Positions 51,683 to 62,954 of a stretch of DNA of 64,000 bases are shown here, piece by piece (the first letter of the stretch is position 1; each line of letters opens with the position of its first letter). This DNA is from UBA4744 sp963718995 (GTDB lineage: Bacteria > Actinomycetota > Acidimicrobiia > Spongiisociales > UBA4744): contig CAVRAP010000017.1 in assembly GCA_963718995.1 (NCBI GenBank), positions 39,490 to 103,489 of the forward strand, given 5' to 3'. A program made the position numbers and the translations under genes. The notes under the pieces are model-generated. The model was not told the DNA's origin. It saw only the letters and a list, made by a program, of their open reading frames with translations, and did not search any database.

Positions 51683-53516
51683 ATGAAACGTCCCACCTCA
51701 GCCGAGATTCCCGACTCCCCGGGCGCCTATCTGTTCCGCGATGTGCACGGCCAGGTGCTCTACGTGGGCAAGGCCAAATCACTTCGCAAACGGGTGGCCA
51801 ACTACTTCGGTAAGGACCTGCAGGTTCGCACCCAGGCCATGGTCGATGCGGCCGATAGCGTCGATTGGATCGTCACCGACAGCGAAGTGGCGGCGTTGAT
51901 GCTCGAATACTCGTTGATCAAGAAGCACCGGCCCAGGTTCAACATTCGCCTGCGGGACGACAAGAGCTACCCGTACCTGGCCATCACCCGCTCCGACGAG
52001 TGGCCCCGCGCCCGGGTCATGCGCGGTAAGAAGCGCAAAGGTACCGAGTACTTCGGCCCGTACGCCCACACCTACGCCATCCGCAAGACCCTCGACGAAC
52101 TGCTCAAGACCTTCCCCATCCGTACGTGCTCCGACGGACTCTTCCGCCGCCAGCAGGCCCAGGGGAGACCCTGTTTGCTGTTCCATATCGAGAAGTGCTC
52201 GGGCCCCTGTGTCGGCGAGGTGGATTCGGCCGACTACCAGGAGTACGTCGACGGCCTGGCCCGATTTCTCGGAGGCGATACCGACCAGATAGTCGAGCAA
52301 CTGCGCACGAATATGGAACTGGCCGCCGATGAACTTTCCTACGAGCAGGCCGCCCGCTTCCGTGATCGGCTCCATGATGCCGAGCGAGCCATCGCCCGCC
52401 AGGAAGTCGTCACCGACCGTCCCGAAGACTTCGACCTCATTGCTCTCGAAGAAGACGACCTCGAAGCAGCGGTCCAGGTGCTCACGGTGCGGCGCGGCCG
52501 GGTGATGGGACGGCTCGGGAACGGTGCTCGACAAGGTCGAGGACGTCACCACCGGAGAGCTGATTGCCAGTGTCCTGCGCGAGCTGTACGGCGAGGAACG
52601 TCCGCCGAAGGCCGTCCTCGTTCAGGAACTGCCCCCGGACACGGATCTGTGGGCTGCGTGGCTGGCAGAACGGCGCGGCGGGCAGGTCTCGTTGCGGGTA
52701 CCGCAACGTGGCGCGAAACGCCGGTTGCTGGAGACCGCCAAGACGAATGCCAGGGAAGCGTTTGCTCGACATCGGTTGCGCCGTCAGTCGGATCACAACG
52801 CCCGGGCGCGGGCACTGCGAAGCCTGCAGGACGCACTCGGCCTTCCGGTCCCACCGTTGCGGATCGAGGCCTACGACATCTCCACGATTCAGGGAACCAA
52901 TACGGTCGGGTCCATGGTGGTACTTGAAGACGGGCTGCCCAAGACGTCCGACTACCGCCGGTTCCGGATCAGGTCGGTCGACGGTCAGGACGACTTCGCG
53001 TCGATGGAAGAGGTTCTGCGACGTCGCTTCGCCGCATACCTGAAAGAGCGCGACCTGCCGATCGAAGAACGCGGCAAGTTCTCGTATCCGCCGTCGCTAG
53101 TGGTGATCGACGGGGGAGCCGGCCAGCTATCGCGAGCGGTGCGGGTGCTCGGGGATCTGGACCTCGACATCCCGGTCGTTGGCCTGGCCAAGCGGATGGA
53201 AGAGGTCTACATGCCGGGCCGCGCCGACCCGATTCGCATTCCCCGCGACGAGGAAGCCCTGCACTTGCTGCAGAGAGTCCGGGATGAAGCTCATCGGTTC
53301 GCGGTCACGTACCACCGCCGGCTGCGGAGTCGATCCATGATCGACTCAACGCTCGACGACGTGCCCGGAATTGGGCCGACCCGCAAGAAGGCGTTGTTGC
53401 GGCGCTTCGGATCTTTGAAGCGAATCAGGTCGGCCAGCCCGGCTGAGCTCGGCGAGACCCTGCCCGAGGCGGTGGCTGCCAACCTCTTCACGGCATTGCA
53501 CGGTTCGGAGGGTTGA
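51683..53516 (+). CDS. uvrC: Excinuclease ABC subunit C (one frameshift)
   Basis: Dual-incision nuclease. N-terminal GIY-YIG domain IPDSPGAYLFRDVHGQVLYVGKAKSLRKRV, catalytic EYFGPYAHTYA, Cys cluster CLLFHIEKCSGPC, UVR motif, RNase H-like C-terminal domain with EAYDISTIQGTNTVGSMVV and VIDGGAGQLSRA, and a helix-hairpin-helix VPGIGPTRKKALLRRFGS. One base too many in GGGAA at 52517-52521 breaks the frame between GRVMGRLG and TVLDKVED. Removing it gives 610 residues, the E. coli length. Confidence 0.95.
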
Positions 53517-53600
53517 GTGCTGCACCGATCCGCTTCGGCGTGCGACACTAGGGCGTGGAATGTGATGCGAGAGAAAGACTGATCGGAATGGAGAAAGCTC

Positions 53601-54461
53601 GTGGTTAGCCGACCGCAAGTACTCGTAGTGACCGGCATGTCGGGTGCCGGGCGGTCTACCGCGGCGAAGGTTCTGGAAGACCTTGGATACCTGGTCGTCG
53701 ACAACCTTCCGCCTGCGTTGATCGGCGAGATCGTCCGCTTCAACGATCTGGCGGACGTACCTCGTCGCCTGGCGCTGGTCATCGACGCTCGAGGTGGCTT
53801 CAGCCTTTCGGATCTCAGCAGCGAAATGAACCGGTTGTTGCGCGGCGGGGTCTCTACGGCGGTGCTCTTCCTCGATGCCGACGACGACATGTTGATCCGT
53901 CGCTACAAAGAGAACCGGCGGCCCCACCCGATGGGCAGACCAACGTTGGGCGAGTCGCTCTACGCGGAGCGGGAGCTGCTGGCCGAGCTGCGGGCCGAGG
54001 CCGACTACATCATCGACACGACCGACCTCAACGTGCATGAATTGCGGGAGCGAATCGAAGAGGACTTCCAGGGCGGTCAACCCGAGCGACCGATGCGGGT
54101 CTCCGTTTCGTCTTTCGGTTTCAAGCACGGCGCTCCCCGGGATGCCGACCTGATGTTTGATGTGCGTTTTCTGCCCAACCCGCACTGGCAAGAGGAGCTG
54201 CGGCCGTTGACGGGCAACGACGAGCCGGTTCGAGATTACGTCTTGGGCAACGAGGACGCGCAGGCCTTCCTAACCAAGGTCGAGGACATACTGGCCTTCC
54301 TGATGCCCCGCTTCCGCAGTGTCGGGAAGTCGTACGTCAGCATCGGGGTCGGTTGCACGGGGGGCCGCCACCGCTCTGTGGCGATTGCCAATGAGCTCGG
54401 ACGCTGGCTGGAATCCGAGGGAATTGAATCTACGGTCCGGCATCGGGATTCGGGCAAGTGA
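53601..54461 (+). CDS. rapZ: RapZ/YvcJ nucleotide-binding protein
   Basis: 286 residues. P-loop VVTGMSGAGRSTAAK at the N terminus, YLVVDNLPPALI, and the C-terminal GVGCTGGRHRSVAIANEL typical of RapZ, an RNase adaptor and UDP-GlcNAc-sensing protein in E. coli. GTG at 53601. In the usual actinobacterial order it follows uvrC and overlaps yvcK as GTGA. Confidence 0.95.
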   Translation: MVSRPQVLVVTGMSGAGRSTAAKVLEDLGYLVVDNLPPALIGEIVRFNDLADVPRRLALVIDARGGFSLSDLSSEMNRLLRGGVSTAVLFLDADDDMLIRRYKENRRPHPMGRPTLGESLYAERELLAELRAEADYIIDTTDLNVHELRERIEEDFQGGQPERPMRVSVSSFGFKHGAPRDADLMFDVRFLPNPHWQEELRPLTGNDEPVRDYVLGNEDAQAFLTKVEDILAFLMPRFRSVGKSYVSIGVGCTGGRHRSVAIANELGRWLESEGIESTVRHRDSGK

Positions 54462-55431
54462 CGTCGCCGGAGACCTCCCTCGAAACGGAATTGCTTTCGC
54501 TCACCACCGACGGGCCGCGAGTCGTCGCCATCGGCGGTGGGCATGGACTGGCCCAAGCCCTTGAAGCGGCCCTTTCGTATGCCTCGCACGTCACCGCGGT
54601 CGTCACGGTCGGCGACGATGGAGGTTCGTCGGGAAGGTTGACCTCGACTCTGGAAATACCCCCGCCGGGCGACATCCGCAAGTGTCTTCTGGCGTTGAGC
54701 CCTGAACCAACTGTTTTCCGGGAGCTCTTTGGTTATCGGTTCGATTCGACCGACGTATCCGGCCATTCGCTTGGAAATCTGATGCTGGCTGCCCTCACGG
54801 AGCTGATGGGCGACGATTTTGAGGCGGCGGTACGCGTTGCCGCGGACATGTTGGGGACGGTCGGCAATGTGGTGCCGGTGGCTCGCAAATCGCTGCACCT
54901 GCAAGCGGTGGTCGACGGGATGCTGGTGGACGGACAGGCTGCGATAACGACGATCGAGAGGCAGTTTGTCCGAGTTGCGGCTGGTGCCGCCCGATGAGCC
55001 TGCCAACCCGCATGCCCTGGAAGCGGTGCTCTCGGCCGATCAAATCCTGATCGGGCCCGGCAGCCTCTTCACGTCGGTTATTGCGGCATTGGCGGTGCCG
55101 GGCATGGCCGACGCGATGCAAACGGCACCCGGCCACGTCGTCTTCATCGCCAATCTCGTGACCCAGGACGGTGAAACCCTTGGCATGACGTGCGCCGACC
55201 ACCTCGGCTGCCCTCCGCCGGGTTGGCGGCGTCGATGTCACCGGTACCATCGTGGCGCACCGGGGGGAAATTCCCATGGAAGGACCGATTGAACAGATCA
55301 GGGTTGACAAGGCTGAACTGGCGACCATGGGCTGGGATGTTGTGGAGGCCGACCTTGTCGACCAGTCTGCGGACTGGCCGCAACACGATCCAATCCGCCT
55401 GGGCCAAGCTCTGGCCCAGCTGAAGAATTGA
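54458..55431 (+). CDS. yvcK: Gluconeogenesis factor YvcK/CofD-like protein (two frameshifts)
   Basis: Cell-wall/carbon-metabolism regulator that binds UDP-sugars in relatives. VVAIGGGHGLAQALEAAL, TVGDDGGSSGRLT, PPGDIRKCL and GHSLGNLMLAAL in the first frame; LRLVPPDEPANPHALEAVLS and IGPGSLFTSVIAAL in the second; VGGVDVTGTIVAHRGEIPM to the C terminus in the third. One T too many in the TTT at 54965-54967 and one G too many at 55206-55207 explain both breaks, giving 323 residues. Confidence 0.9.
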
Positions 55432-55451
55432 ACAGGACGGTGAGCGGGGCG

Positions 55452-56639
55452 ATGGGCAGGTATTTGACACTTGATGACATTGAGGTCGCTGGTCGGCGGG
55501 TTTTGGTTCGATCCGATCTCAATGTGCCGATCTTGAACGGCGCGGTTGCGGACGATTTCCGAATTCGGGCGAGTCTCCCCACTATCTCGCGTCTCCGCGA
55601 GGCAGGCGCCACCGTGGTGGTGTGCAGCCACCTGGGGCGCCCCAAGGATCGCGAGCCGGAGTTCCGGATGGATCCGGTAGCCGTCCGCCTCGCAGAGATC
55701 GGTGGTTTCCCCGTCCATAAGCTCGATGCAGTTGTCGGTGACGATGTGGAAGCTGCGGTAGCGGCTGCCGGTCCCGGAGATGTGCTGCTACTCGAGAACA
55801 CCAGGTTCGAACCAGGGGAGAAGAAGAACGACGAGGCTCTGGCCAAGGCCTTGGCTTCGCTGGCCGATGTGTTCGTGCTCGATGCGTTCGGTTCGGCCCA
55901 CCGGGCTCACGCTTCGACGGTTGGTGTCGCCGACTATCTGACCTCGGTGGCCGGTCCATTGCTCGTCCAGGAGGTGGAGGCGCTCGGCGCTCTGCTGGTC
56001 GACCCGCCCCACCCGTTTACGGTGGTGCTGGGTGGAGCCAAGGTGTCCGACAAATTGGGCGTTATCAAGTCCTTGTTGCCGAAGGTCGACATGATGCTGA
56101 TCGGCGGCGGCATGTGCTTCACGTTGTTGCGCTCCGAGGGCTACGAGATCGGCTCATCCCTTTTCGAAGAGGACCGGATCGACGAAGTCAGGGAGGTCCT
56201 TGGATCCTCGAGCGGAGATCGTATCCGGCTTCCCGACGACTTCGTCGTTGCCGACCAGTTCGCGGCCGAGGCAGAGCATGCGGTGGTCGATCGCAACCTC
56301 ATCCCGGAAGGCTGGATGGGGCTCGATATCGGTCCCAAGACCGCTGAGGTTTTTGCGGCGGCCATCCGCGGGTCCGGGGCCGTCTTTTGGAACGGCCCGA
56401 TGGGAGTGTTCGAGTGGGAGCATTTCCGCAACGGCACCGAGGTGGTGGCGCGGGCTTTGACCGACCATTCTGGTTTCACGGTGGTCGGCGGGGGCGATTC
56501 GGTAGCGGCGCTGCGCATGCTCGGTCTGGAGGGCGAGGTTTCCCACTTGTCGACCGGCGGCGGGGCCGGTCTGGAGATGTTGGAAGGAAAGACGCTGCCA
56601 GGCTTGGCGGCGTTGGAAAGGTGGGCCAATGGCTCGTAA
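55452..56639 (+). CDS. pgk: Phosphoglycerate kinase
   Basis: Makes ATP from 1,3-bisphosphoglycerate. 395 residues. LTLDDIEVAGRRVLVRSDLNVPI opens the protein, RAHASTVG and LGGAKVSDKLGVI follow, with FWNGPMGVFEWEHF and STGGGAGLEML at the end. The ATG at 55452 fits the family; GTG 55440 and TTG 55428 are in frame. It follows yvcK directly; whiA and gap, which often sit between them in actinobacteria, are absent. Confidence 0.97.
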   Translation: MGRYLTLDDIEVAGRRVLVRSDLNVPILNGAVADDFRIRASLPTISRLREAGATVVVCSHLGRPKDREPEFRMDPVAVRLAEIGGFPVHKLDAVVGDDVEAAVAAAGPGDVLLLENTRFEPGEKKNDEALAKALASLADVFVLDAFGSAHRAHASTVGVADYLTSVAGPLLVQEVEALGALLVDPPHPFTVVLGGAKVSDKLGVIKSLLPKVDMMLIGGGMCFTLLRSEGYEIGSSLFEEDRIDEVREVLGSSSGDRIRLPDDFVVADQFAAEAEHAVVDRNLIPEGWMGLDIGPKTAEVFAAAIRGSGAVFWNGPMGVFEWEHFRNGTEVVARALTDHSGFTVVGGGDSVAALRMLGLEGEVSHLSTGGGAGLEMLEGKTLPGLAALERWANGS

Positions 56640-57396
56640 AAGTCTCATCGTTGGCAACTGGAAGATGAACAGCAACCATCTGGAGGCCATCCAGATGGTG
56701 CAAAAGCTGCACTATCGGCTTGATCCCGACGACTACGACCGGGTTGACGTGGGGGTGGCACCACCGTTCACCTCGCTTCGGTCCGTCCAGACGGTTATCG
56801 AAGCCGATCACATGCGCATCATGCTGGCCGCCCAGAACACGTACTTCGAGGAAAAGGGTGCGTACACCGGGGAGATCGCTCCGAGCATGCTCGCCAAGTT
56901 ATCGGTTGATTTCGTGATCGTCGGCCACTCGGAACGACGCCAGATCTTGGGCGAAACGGACGATGTGGTGAACCGCAAAGCGAAAGCCGTCTTCGCTCAT
57001 GCGATGACACCGATCGTGTGCGTGGGAGAGACGCTCGAGGAACGGGAAGCGGGGAGCGCCTTCGAACGGGTCGGGTCACAGGTTGCGCTGAGCCTGGCCG
57101 GGTTGTCTGCAGAGCAGATCGGAGCCGCCGTGGTCGCGTACGAGCCGATCTGGGCCATCGGCACCGGACGGACGGCGGATCCGGCCGATGCACAGGAGAT
57201 GATCGAGTTCATTCGCAACGAACTGAGCCGGCAATGGGGCGGGGTCGCAGACGACACTCGCATTCTCTACGGCGGTTCGGTGAACCCGGGCAATATCGGG
57301 ACGATCATGGCCAAGAAGGACATCGACGGAGGTTTGGTTGGCGGAGCGTCGCTCGATCCCGACACGTTCGCCTCCGTGGTCCGCTACTGGATCTGA
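56629..57396 (+). CDS. tpiA: Triose-phosphate isomerase
   Basis: 255 residues. NWKMN with catalytic Lys12, GHSERR with the catalytic His, AYEPIWAIGTG with the catalytic Glu, and YGGSVNPGN near the end. The start overlaps pgk by 11 bases, so the two are coupled. Confidence 0.98.
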   Translation: MARKSLIVGNWKMNSNHLEAIQMVQKLHYRLDPDDYDRVDVGVAPPFTSLRSVQTVIEADHMRIMLAAQNTYFEEKGAYTGEIAPSMLAKLSVDFVIVGHSERRQILGETDDVVNRKAKAVFAHAMTPIVCVGETLEEREAGSAFERVGSQVALSLAGLSAEQIGAAVVAYEPIWAIGTGRTADPADAQEMIEFIRNELSRQWGGVADDTRILYGGSVNPGNIGTIMAKKDIDGGLVGGASLDPDTFASVVRYWI

Positions 57397-57431
57397 TTGA
57401 GGAACGACCAACGAGAAACGAAGGACCTCCT

Positions 57432-58175
57432 ATGACCTACACACTGGTGCTGTTGCGGCACGGCCAGAGCGTCTGGAACAAAGCGAATCTTTTTACCGGT
57501 TGGACAGACGTTCCGCTTTCTCCTCAAGGTGTTGAAGAGGCCAAAGCGGCCGGTCATCTGCTTCAGGATGAGGGCTACACCTTTGACGTCGTGCATACCT
57601 CGTTGCAGGTCCGTGCGATCGACACGGCCAACCTGGCTCTGGACGAGATGGCGCTTTCCTGGTTGCCGGTGACCCGGCACTGGCGGCTCAACGAGCGCCA
57701 CTACGGTGCATTACAGGGATTGAACAAGAAGGAGACGGCCGAGAAGTACGGCAAGGACCAGGTTTTTGAGTGGCGGCGCAGTTACGACACGCCGCCCCCC
57801 GCACTCGAGTTGGACGACGAGCGTCATCCCCGTCACGACCGCCGCTACGCCGGTCTGGCCCCCGACGTGCTTCCTGCTACGGAGTGTCTCAAGGATGTCG
57901 TCGCCCGGATGTTGCCGTACTGGCACGATTGGATGGTTCCGGACATTCGGGCGGGCAAGCGTTTGTTGGTCGCAGCGCACGGCAACAGCCTGCGGGCGTT
58001 GGTCAAGCATCTCGACGGCATATCCGACGAGGAGATTCCCGGGCTGAATATCCCAACCGGGATTCCGTTGGTATATGAGCTTGATGATGGTTTTGCCCGC
58101 GTAGACAGTTACTATCTAGGCGATCCTGAGGCTGCCGCGAAGGCTGCCGAGGCGGTAGCCAAACAAGCCGGCTGA
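57432..58175 (+). CDS. gpmA: 2,3-bisphosphoglycerate-dependent phosphoglycerate mutase
   Basis: 247 residues. LVLLRHGQSVWN holds the phosphorylated His10; TGWTDVPLSPQG, ERHYGALQGLNK and AAHGNSLRALVKHL complete the active site. The ATG at 57432 is the family start; the longer open frame runs back over tpiA and is not used. Fits with pgk and tpiA as a lower-glycolysis operon. Confidence 0.97.
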   Translation: MTYTLVLLRHGQSVWNKANLFTGWTDVPLSPQGVEEAKAAGHLLQDEGYTFDVVHTSLQVRAIDTANLALDEMALSWLPVTRHWRLNERHYGALQGLNKKETAEKYGKDQVFEWRRSYDTPPPALELDDERHPRHDRRYAGLAPDVLPATECLKDVVARMLPYWHDWMVPDIRAGKRLLVAAHGNSLRALVKHLDGISDEEIPGLNIPTGIPLVYELDDGFARVDSYYLGDPEAAAKAAEAVAKQAG

Positions 58176-58271
58176 CCGGAGGAGTTTGACCAGTGGCGGA
58201 TGGCCCGGTCATACTGGCTCGACTCATTCAACCCGCCACTCGCTCGCGCGTGGCGGCGACCTGGAGAAACG

Positions 58272-58517
58272 ATGGACATACTCACCACCATCATCGTCGT
58301 TGTACACGTCATCGTGTCGATCGCTCTTATCGTGATGATCCTGCTCCATGCAGGACGGGGCGGCGGGATGTCGGATCTGTTTGGCGGGGGCATGGGCCCG
58401 GCCAGCGCCATGGGTGGCTCGACGGTCGTGGAACGGAACCTGGACCGTCTCACCGTCATCACGGCCGTCACGTTTGCAGTGACGACCATGTTGCTTTCCT
58501 GGCTCCTCGGGCGTTGA
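58272..58517 (+). CDS. secG: Preprotein translocase subunit SecG
   Basis: 81 residues with two helices flanking the conserved ILLHAGRGGGMSDLFGGG loop. Part of SecYEG in the membrane. ATG at 58272 with GGAGA six bases upstream. Its position at the end of the glycolytic operon is usual for actinobacteria. Confidence 0.93.
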   Translation: MDILTTIIVVVHVIVSIALIVMILLHAGRGGGMSDLFGGGMGPASAMGGSTVVERNLDRLTVITAVTFAVTTMLLSWLLGR

Positions 58518-58530
58518 CGCGTCGCACCTG

Positions 58531-60352
58531 ATGGGTGCCCACGTTCGACCAGAGAAATCATCTTCCCGGCGCTTTGGCCGTATCTCGCTGGCTGTCGCTG
58601 CGCTCGTAGCGCTCGCGGCGGGAGCTTGGGCCTTGAGTGCCGATCGGACCGGTCCAACCTCAACCGTCACGACCGCATTGGTATCAACGACCAGTCCTCC
58701 GTCAACGTTGTCGTCGACAACCACGGTGCCGGTTCCGGTGGAGCATCCCTACGGGGGCGATGTCACCATCGGCGTCGCCTCGGAGCCCATCACCCTCAAT
58801 CCGTTTCTCGAGGGTGGTGCCGCTGAGGTATTACAGCTGATCGGTCGGACCACCTGGGCCGGTGCGATGGCGTTGGATGGAGTGACCCTTGATCCGATCC
58901 CGATCCTCTTGAGTGAGATCCCGACCCTCGAGAACGGCGGTCTGGTGGAGAACGAAGATGGAACGGTCACGGTTACCTATCAGATCGACCCGGACAGCGA
59001 AATGGGAAGACGGCTCGCCCGTCACGGGAGCCGATTTCGAGCTCACGTACAGCCTGGCCATCGATACAGCACTGCCGATTCGGGCCGATCTGCGGTCTCC
59101 CTATGCGGCGATCGTTCCGGATTCGCTGCAATTCGACGATACGACCGTCACGTTTGATCTTTTTAGGCCCTCACTCGCGTACCTTGATGTCTTTTCGATT
59201 GTGGTCCCGGCTGCCCAGGTAGGTGAAAGCGATTTCGTCGACGATTGGAACGAGCGTTTCTGGATGAGCGCCGGCCCGTTCAGGTTCGGTGAGTGGCTTC
59301 CCGGTGAATGGATCACGATGAACCGCAACGATCGATACTGGGGGGTCGATCCTGAAACCGGCCAGGACTTGCCCTATCTCGACCACCTGGTCTTTGAGTT
59401 GGCGTCGGGCGCCGGAGGAACGGTGGCCGGACTCCAGACCGGAGCCTTCGACATCATTTCGCTACCACCCGATCCAGTCGTCATCTCGGAAGTTGAGGCG
59501 CTGGAAGGCGTCGATGTCCAGATCGGGTGGGGGCCGGCTTGGGAGCATCTGAGTTTCCAGTTCGGGCCCGGCCGGTTCGACCGCAATCCAGAGTCCTTGA
59601 ATGAGTACCTCGACTTTCGACGGGCCGTCGCCCATGCCATCGATCGCCAACAGATTGCCTCGGCGGTGTCCGGCGGCCTCGTCCCGGCCCTCGACTCACC
59701 GTTGCGGGTCGTCTGGCCGGCCGCAGCTTCGAGTGGGTGGTCGGTCTATCAGGGCGACCCGGACGTGGCGGCGACAGCGCTCGAGGCGTTGCGAGAGGGC
59801 GTCGACGTATCGATTCCGACGGCGGTGCTGACCATCAACAACACCCCGGAACGCACGACTGCGGCGGCGGAATTGGGTTCGATGTTCGCCGATGCGGCCA
59901 TTGCGCTCGAAATCGAATCTCCGGAGGAGACCGGGGTGTACTTCCTGGAGACGATCGGCCCGGGACGATTCGACCTGGCCGAGTGGTCTTGGATTCCGAC
60001 CTCCGGCCCGTCGGGGGCGGTCGCCGACATCCGGCGCTGGTTCCTGCTCACGCCGGAGGCAGGTGGGTCGAACTTCAGTCGCTGGCCGGCCTCGGCCGAA
60101 GCGCCGTCCGATGACCTGGCGAGGTTGACCACCCTGCTCGAGGAGGTGGGCGGCGAGCTCGATCTCGAGCAAGTCAAAGCCATGCTGACCGAAATCGAAA
60201 CTCTGATGGCGGATCTGGTGGTCACGCTGCCCCTCTACGCGGAACTGAACGCGGGCGTTGTGCACACCGATGCGGTGTCCGGTTACCGCCATTCGATCCT
60301 CGCCGGCGGGGACACCTGGAACGCCGCGACCTGGTACCGAACCGGCGAGTAA
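58531..60352 (+). CDS. Membrane-anchored peptide-type ABC solute-binding protein (one frameshift)
   Basis: SBP_bac_5 (DppA/OppA) family. N-terminal helix (ISLAVAALVALAAGAWAL) and a Thr/Ser/Pro linker, then YGGDVTIGVASEPITLNPF. One base too many near 59000 separates VTYQIDPDS from AKWEDGSPVTGADF; removing it gives 606 residues. SAGPFRFGEWLPGEWITMNRND and EYLDFRRAVAHAIDRQ are family landmarks. No lipobox Cys is seen, so it is anchored by the helix. No permease genes adjoin it. Confidence 0.85.
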
Positions 60353-60381
60353 CCCGAAATCGGCAGCGGATCGTTGGTGGG

Positions 60382-60387
60382 TATACT
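60382..60387 (+). promoter_or_regulatory. -10 hexamer TATACT of tRNA-Leu(GAG)
   Basis: TATACT lies 12 bases before the tRNA 5' end, the expected place; the -35 is weak. Confidence 0.45.
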
Positions 60388-60399
60388 CCCCGTCGCTAC

Positions 60400-60465
<66 letters not shown>

Positions 60466-60484
<19 letters not shown>

Positions 60485-62117
60485 CGAACCCCAAGTACAT
60501 GGGGTGCCCCAGCCGCCACGTGCACCCGCCCGTCGGGGTGGTGGGTGAGTTTGACGCCGAGTTCTTCGTAGACGGCCCGCTTGTCGAGGGGGTCGGCATC
60601 GGCCAGCACGGTCACGATGTCACGTAGTTGGGCGACGAGTGCTTTGACTTCATTCTCGGTGAGTTTGCGTGGGGTGGGTTTGCGACCGAGTTCCCGTTCG
60701 AGACCTCTGCGTTCTTGCTCGATCTCGGCAATCCAGGTGGCGGCGATGGTGATGTCGCTGTCGTGTTCGAGGAGTGCCCGGTACTTGGCGAGCTTGGCGT
60801 CGCATTCTTTGAGCCGGCGGCGCAGCTCGAGGTCGCGGCTTTCGTGGTCGTCGGGTGCCGTCCGGCTGGCGGCGGCCAAGCCTGGGCGGTGGCGTCGAGG
60901 TGGTCGTCGTCGAAGAGGCCACCGATCCAGGTGTCGAGGCTCGGCACGATGGCGTCCTCACGCACGTAGACGGTCTTGGCGTGTTGCTCTTCGCTCACGG
61001 CGTACTCGGTGGGGAACTTGCATCGGTAGTAGGGCCTGTCGTTGTTCCAGGATCCCTGCATTCTGCGGTCACAAACAGCGCAGCTGACCAACCCGGACAG
61101 CACGTAGGTGTGTTTGGTGCGATTTCGACGGACCGCGGCGCGTTGCGATCCCGCGAATTCGTCCTGGACAGAATCGAATGTCTCGACGGAGATGATGGCG
61201 GTGTGGGTTGGATCCTCCGACCAGACCCATTGGCTGGGTTCGTTCCAGCGCATCTTGGTGTCGTGGCCGAGGGCGACGTCATCGACGTCAATGAGGATCT
61301 CGTGGCGGGCTTGGCGGTTCCAGACCTGATATCCGGTGTAGCGGGGATTCCGGAGGATGGCCCGAACTGCCGATTTGGACCAGGCGCCTCCGCTGCTCGA
61401 GCGGTGACGATTGCGAGCCGGGTCATGTGCGGAGGGGGAGAGGATCCCATCTGCGGTGAGTCCCTCGGCGATGGCGTACAGGCCCCGCCCGGTGAGGAAC
61501 TCGGCGAAGATTCTCTGCACCACGGCAGCCGCTGTGGGGTCGGGTTCGAGCCGCCGGAGCTGTTGACCGGCCGCCGCTTTGGCAGGGTTGGGGTGCGGGC
61601 CGGCGTCGGCTAACACGTATCCGTAGGGTGGCCGACCACCCAGGAAGCGGCCTTCGATGGCAGCTTGGGCGGCCATGGCCGAGCGGACTCGGGTTTTGAT
61701 GCGGTTGCGTTCGCCTTTGCTCATCCCGCCGTAGAGACTCATCACCAGGTCGTGAGCATCTGAGCCGGGATCGACCGCTCCACCGACCTCGGGCACCCAC
61801 AATCCGACCCCGTAGTGGACGAAGACCGGGAAGGTCAGACCGAACTGGTTGCCGTAGAACGCTCGTTGCGGTTCGCCGATCACCACGCCGTCGAATCCAC
61901 GGGTCGGGTCAGAGAACGTGTCGAGAAGGCGTGAGGCTTCGGGCCGCCGCTTCCATGGCAAGGAACGGGACTGCCCGATGTCGAAGAACTCGGCGACGAT
62001 CTCACCGCCGGCCGGTTCGATCAGCTGGCGGGCTCGGGCGAGCTGCCAATTGCGGGACGATTCTGGGTCTTGTTGGTCTTCGGTGGAGACCCTGCCGTAG
62101 AACGCGAACCTCATCAC
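60466..62117 (-). CDS. Large serine recombinase (one frameshift)
   Basis: Phage/ICE-type integrase of about 550 residues. Resolvase domain FAFYGRVSTEDQQDPESSR with the nucleophile Ser in GRVS, a recombinase domain (GGRPPYGYVL, NPRYTGYQVWNR) and zinc ribbon CAVCDRRMQGSWNNDRPYYRC, then a coiled coil. One base is missing near 60879; adding it joins LDATAQA to LAAASRTAPDDHESRDL and the coiled-coil C terminus, which ends within the tRNA gene. GTG at 62117 with TACGCT seven bases upstream. The rest of the element is presumably to the right. Confidence 0.85.
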
Positions 62118-62954
62118 GAATCCGAGCGTACCGGACGGTCGTCCGGGTGTGTGGCATTCGTCAGGCCGTGCCGCTCAGCCGCTCGCAGGAGGATCCTCAG
62201 CAGAACTCGCAGCAGCGGCTGGGTTGAGAACAGGGGGTCCGGTTGTGTCGATGACGATCTCTGGCCGGTTCACTCTTCAGCCGATCGGCACCCGGTCCGG
62301 CACGTTGCTCCATGCCCGCAAACTGCGATATGACCCTGTCAGCAGAATGCCGAAAACCCTGTCAAGGCGGCGGGCGAGCCCCGGGGGCTCACAGCCTTTC
62401 CACGGGTGCGGCCGGGGGATGGGAAGTGACCGCCTTCCAGACCGGACCGGGATTCGGGGTAGTTGGAGGGTGTCTGACAGGGTTACTGACACTGAAATAA
62501 CACTCAAATAACACTCAGCGGAAAGGGTGGGAGGGTAGGGGGCCGTTTCTGATCGCCAAGTTGGAGGGTTTCTGACATCCAAATGACAGGGTTACCGGCG
62601 ATCATTTCGGCATGTCCCTAGCCACCCGATCCAACACTGCCGCCCGACGATCCAGTCGGGCGCTGTCGAGTTGTCCAGGCGGTGTGCGGGATTCCCCTGG
62701 AAGGCCCCTCGATACCGCCAGGAGGGCCGGTAGGGCGGCTTGCGTGCCTCGGATCGCCGTCGATCCAGCCGGGTGGTGTGCGGCGCCTCCGCGGTCGCTC
62801 CATGCTCAAACGCTCGGGCATAGGCTTCCCCCTCGATGCTCTGAGCTGGACTCGGATCTCTCTGTCCGAAGAACAGAGGCCGCTCAAAGAACACCACCAA
62901 GATGCAGCACGAGAGAAACCCGCAAGAAACGAATCCCAACGAAAGGAACATCGG
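62118..62954. other. Repeat-rich non-coding stretch behind the recombinase
   Basis: No gene is convincing. It holds four of the five copies of a 9-mer TGACAGGGT/ACCCTGTCA, a 19-base direct repeat (62461-62479 and 62559-62577, one mismatch), and a tandem 11-mer AATAACACTCA (62496-62517). The layout recalls the terminal region of an insertion sequence or an iteron array; no transposase gene is visible. Confidence 0.5.
62125..62146 (-). promoter_or_regulatory. Recombinase promoter with palindrome
   Basis: TACGCT (62125-62130, minus) seven bases before the GTG, preceded directly by the inverted repeat CCGGACG-GT-CGTCCGG (62131-62146). The palindrome sits where a repressor would block the promoter. 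Confidence 0.4.
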
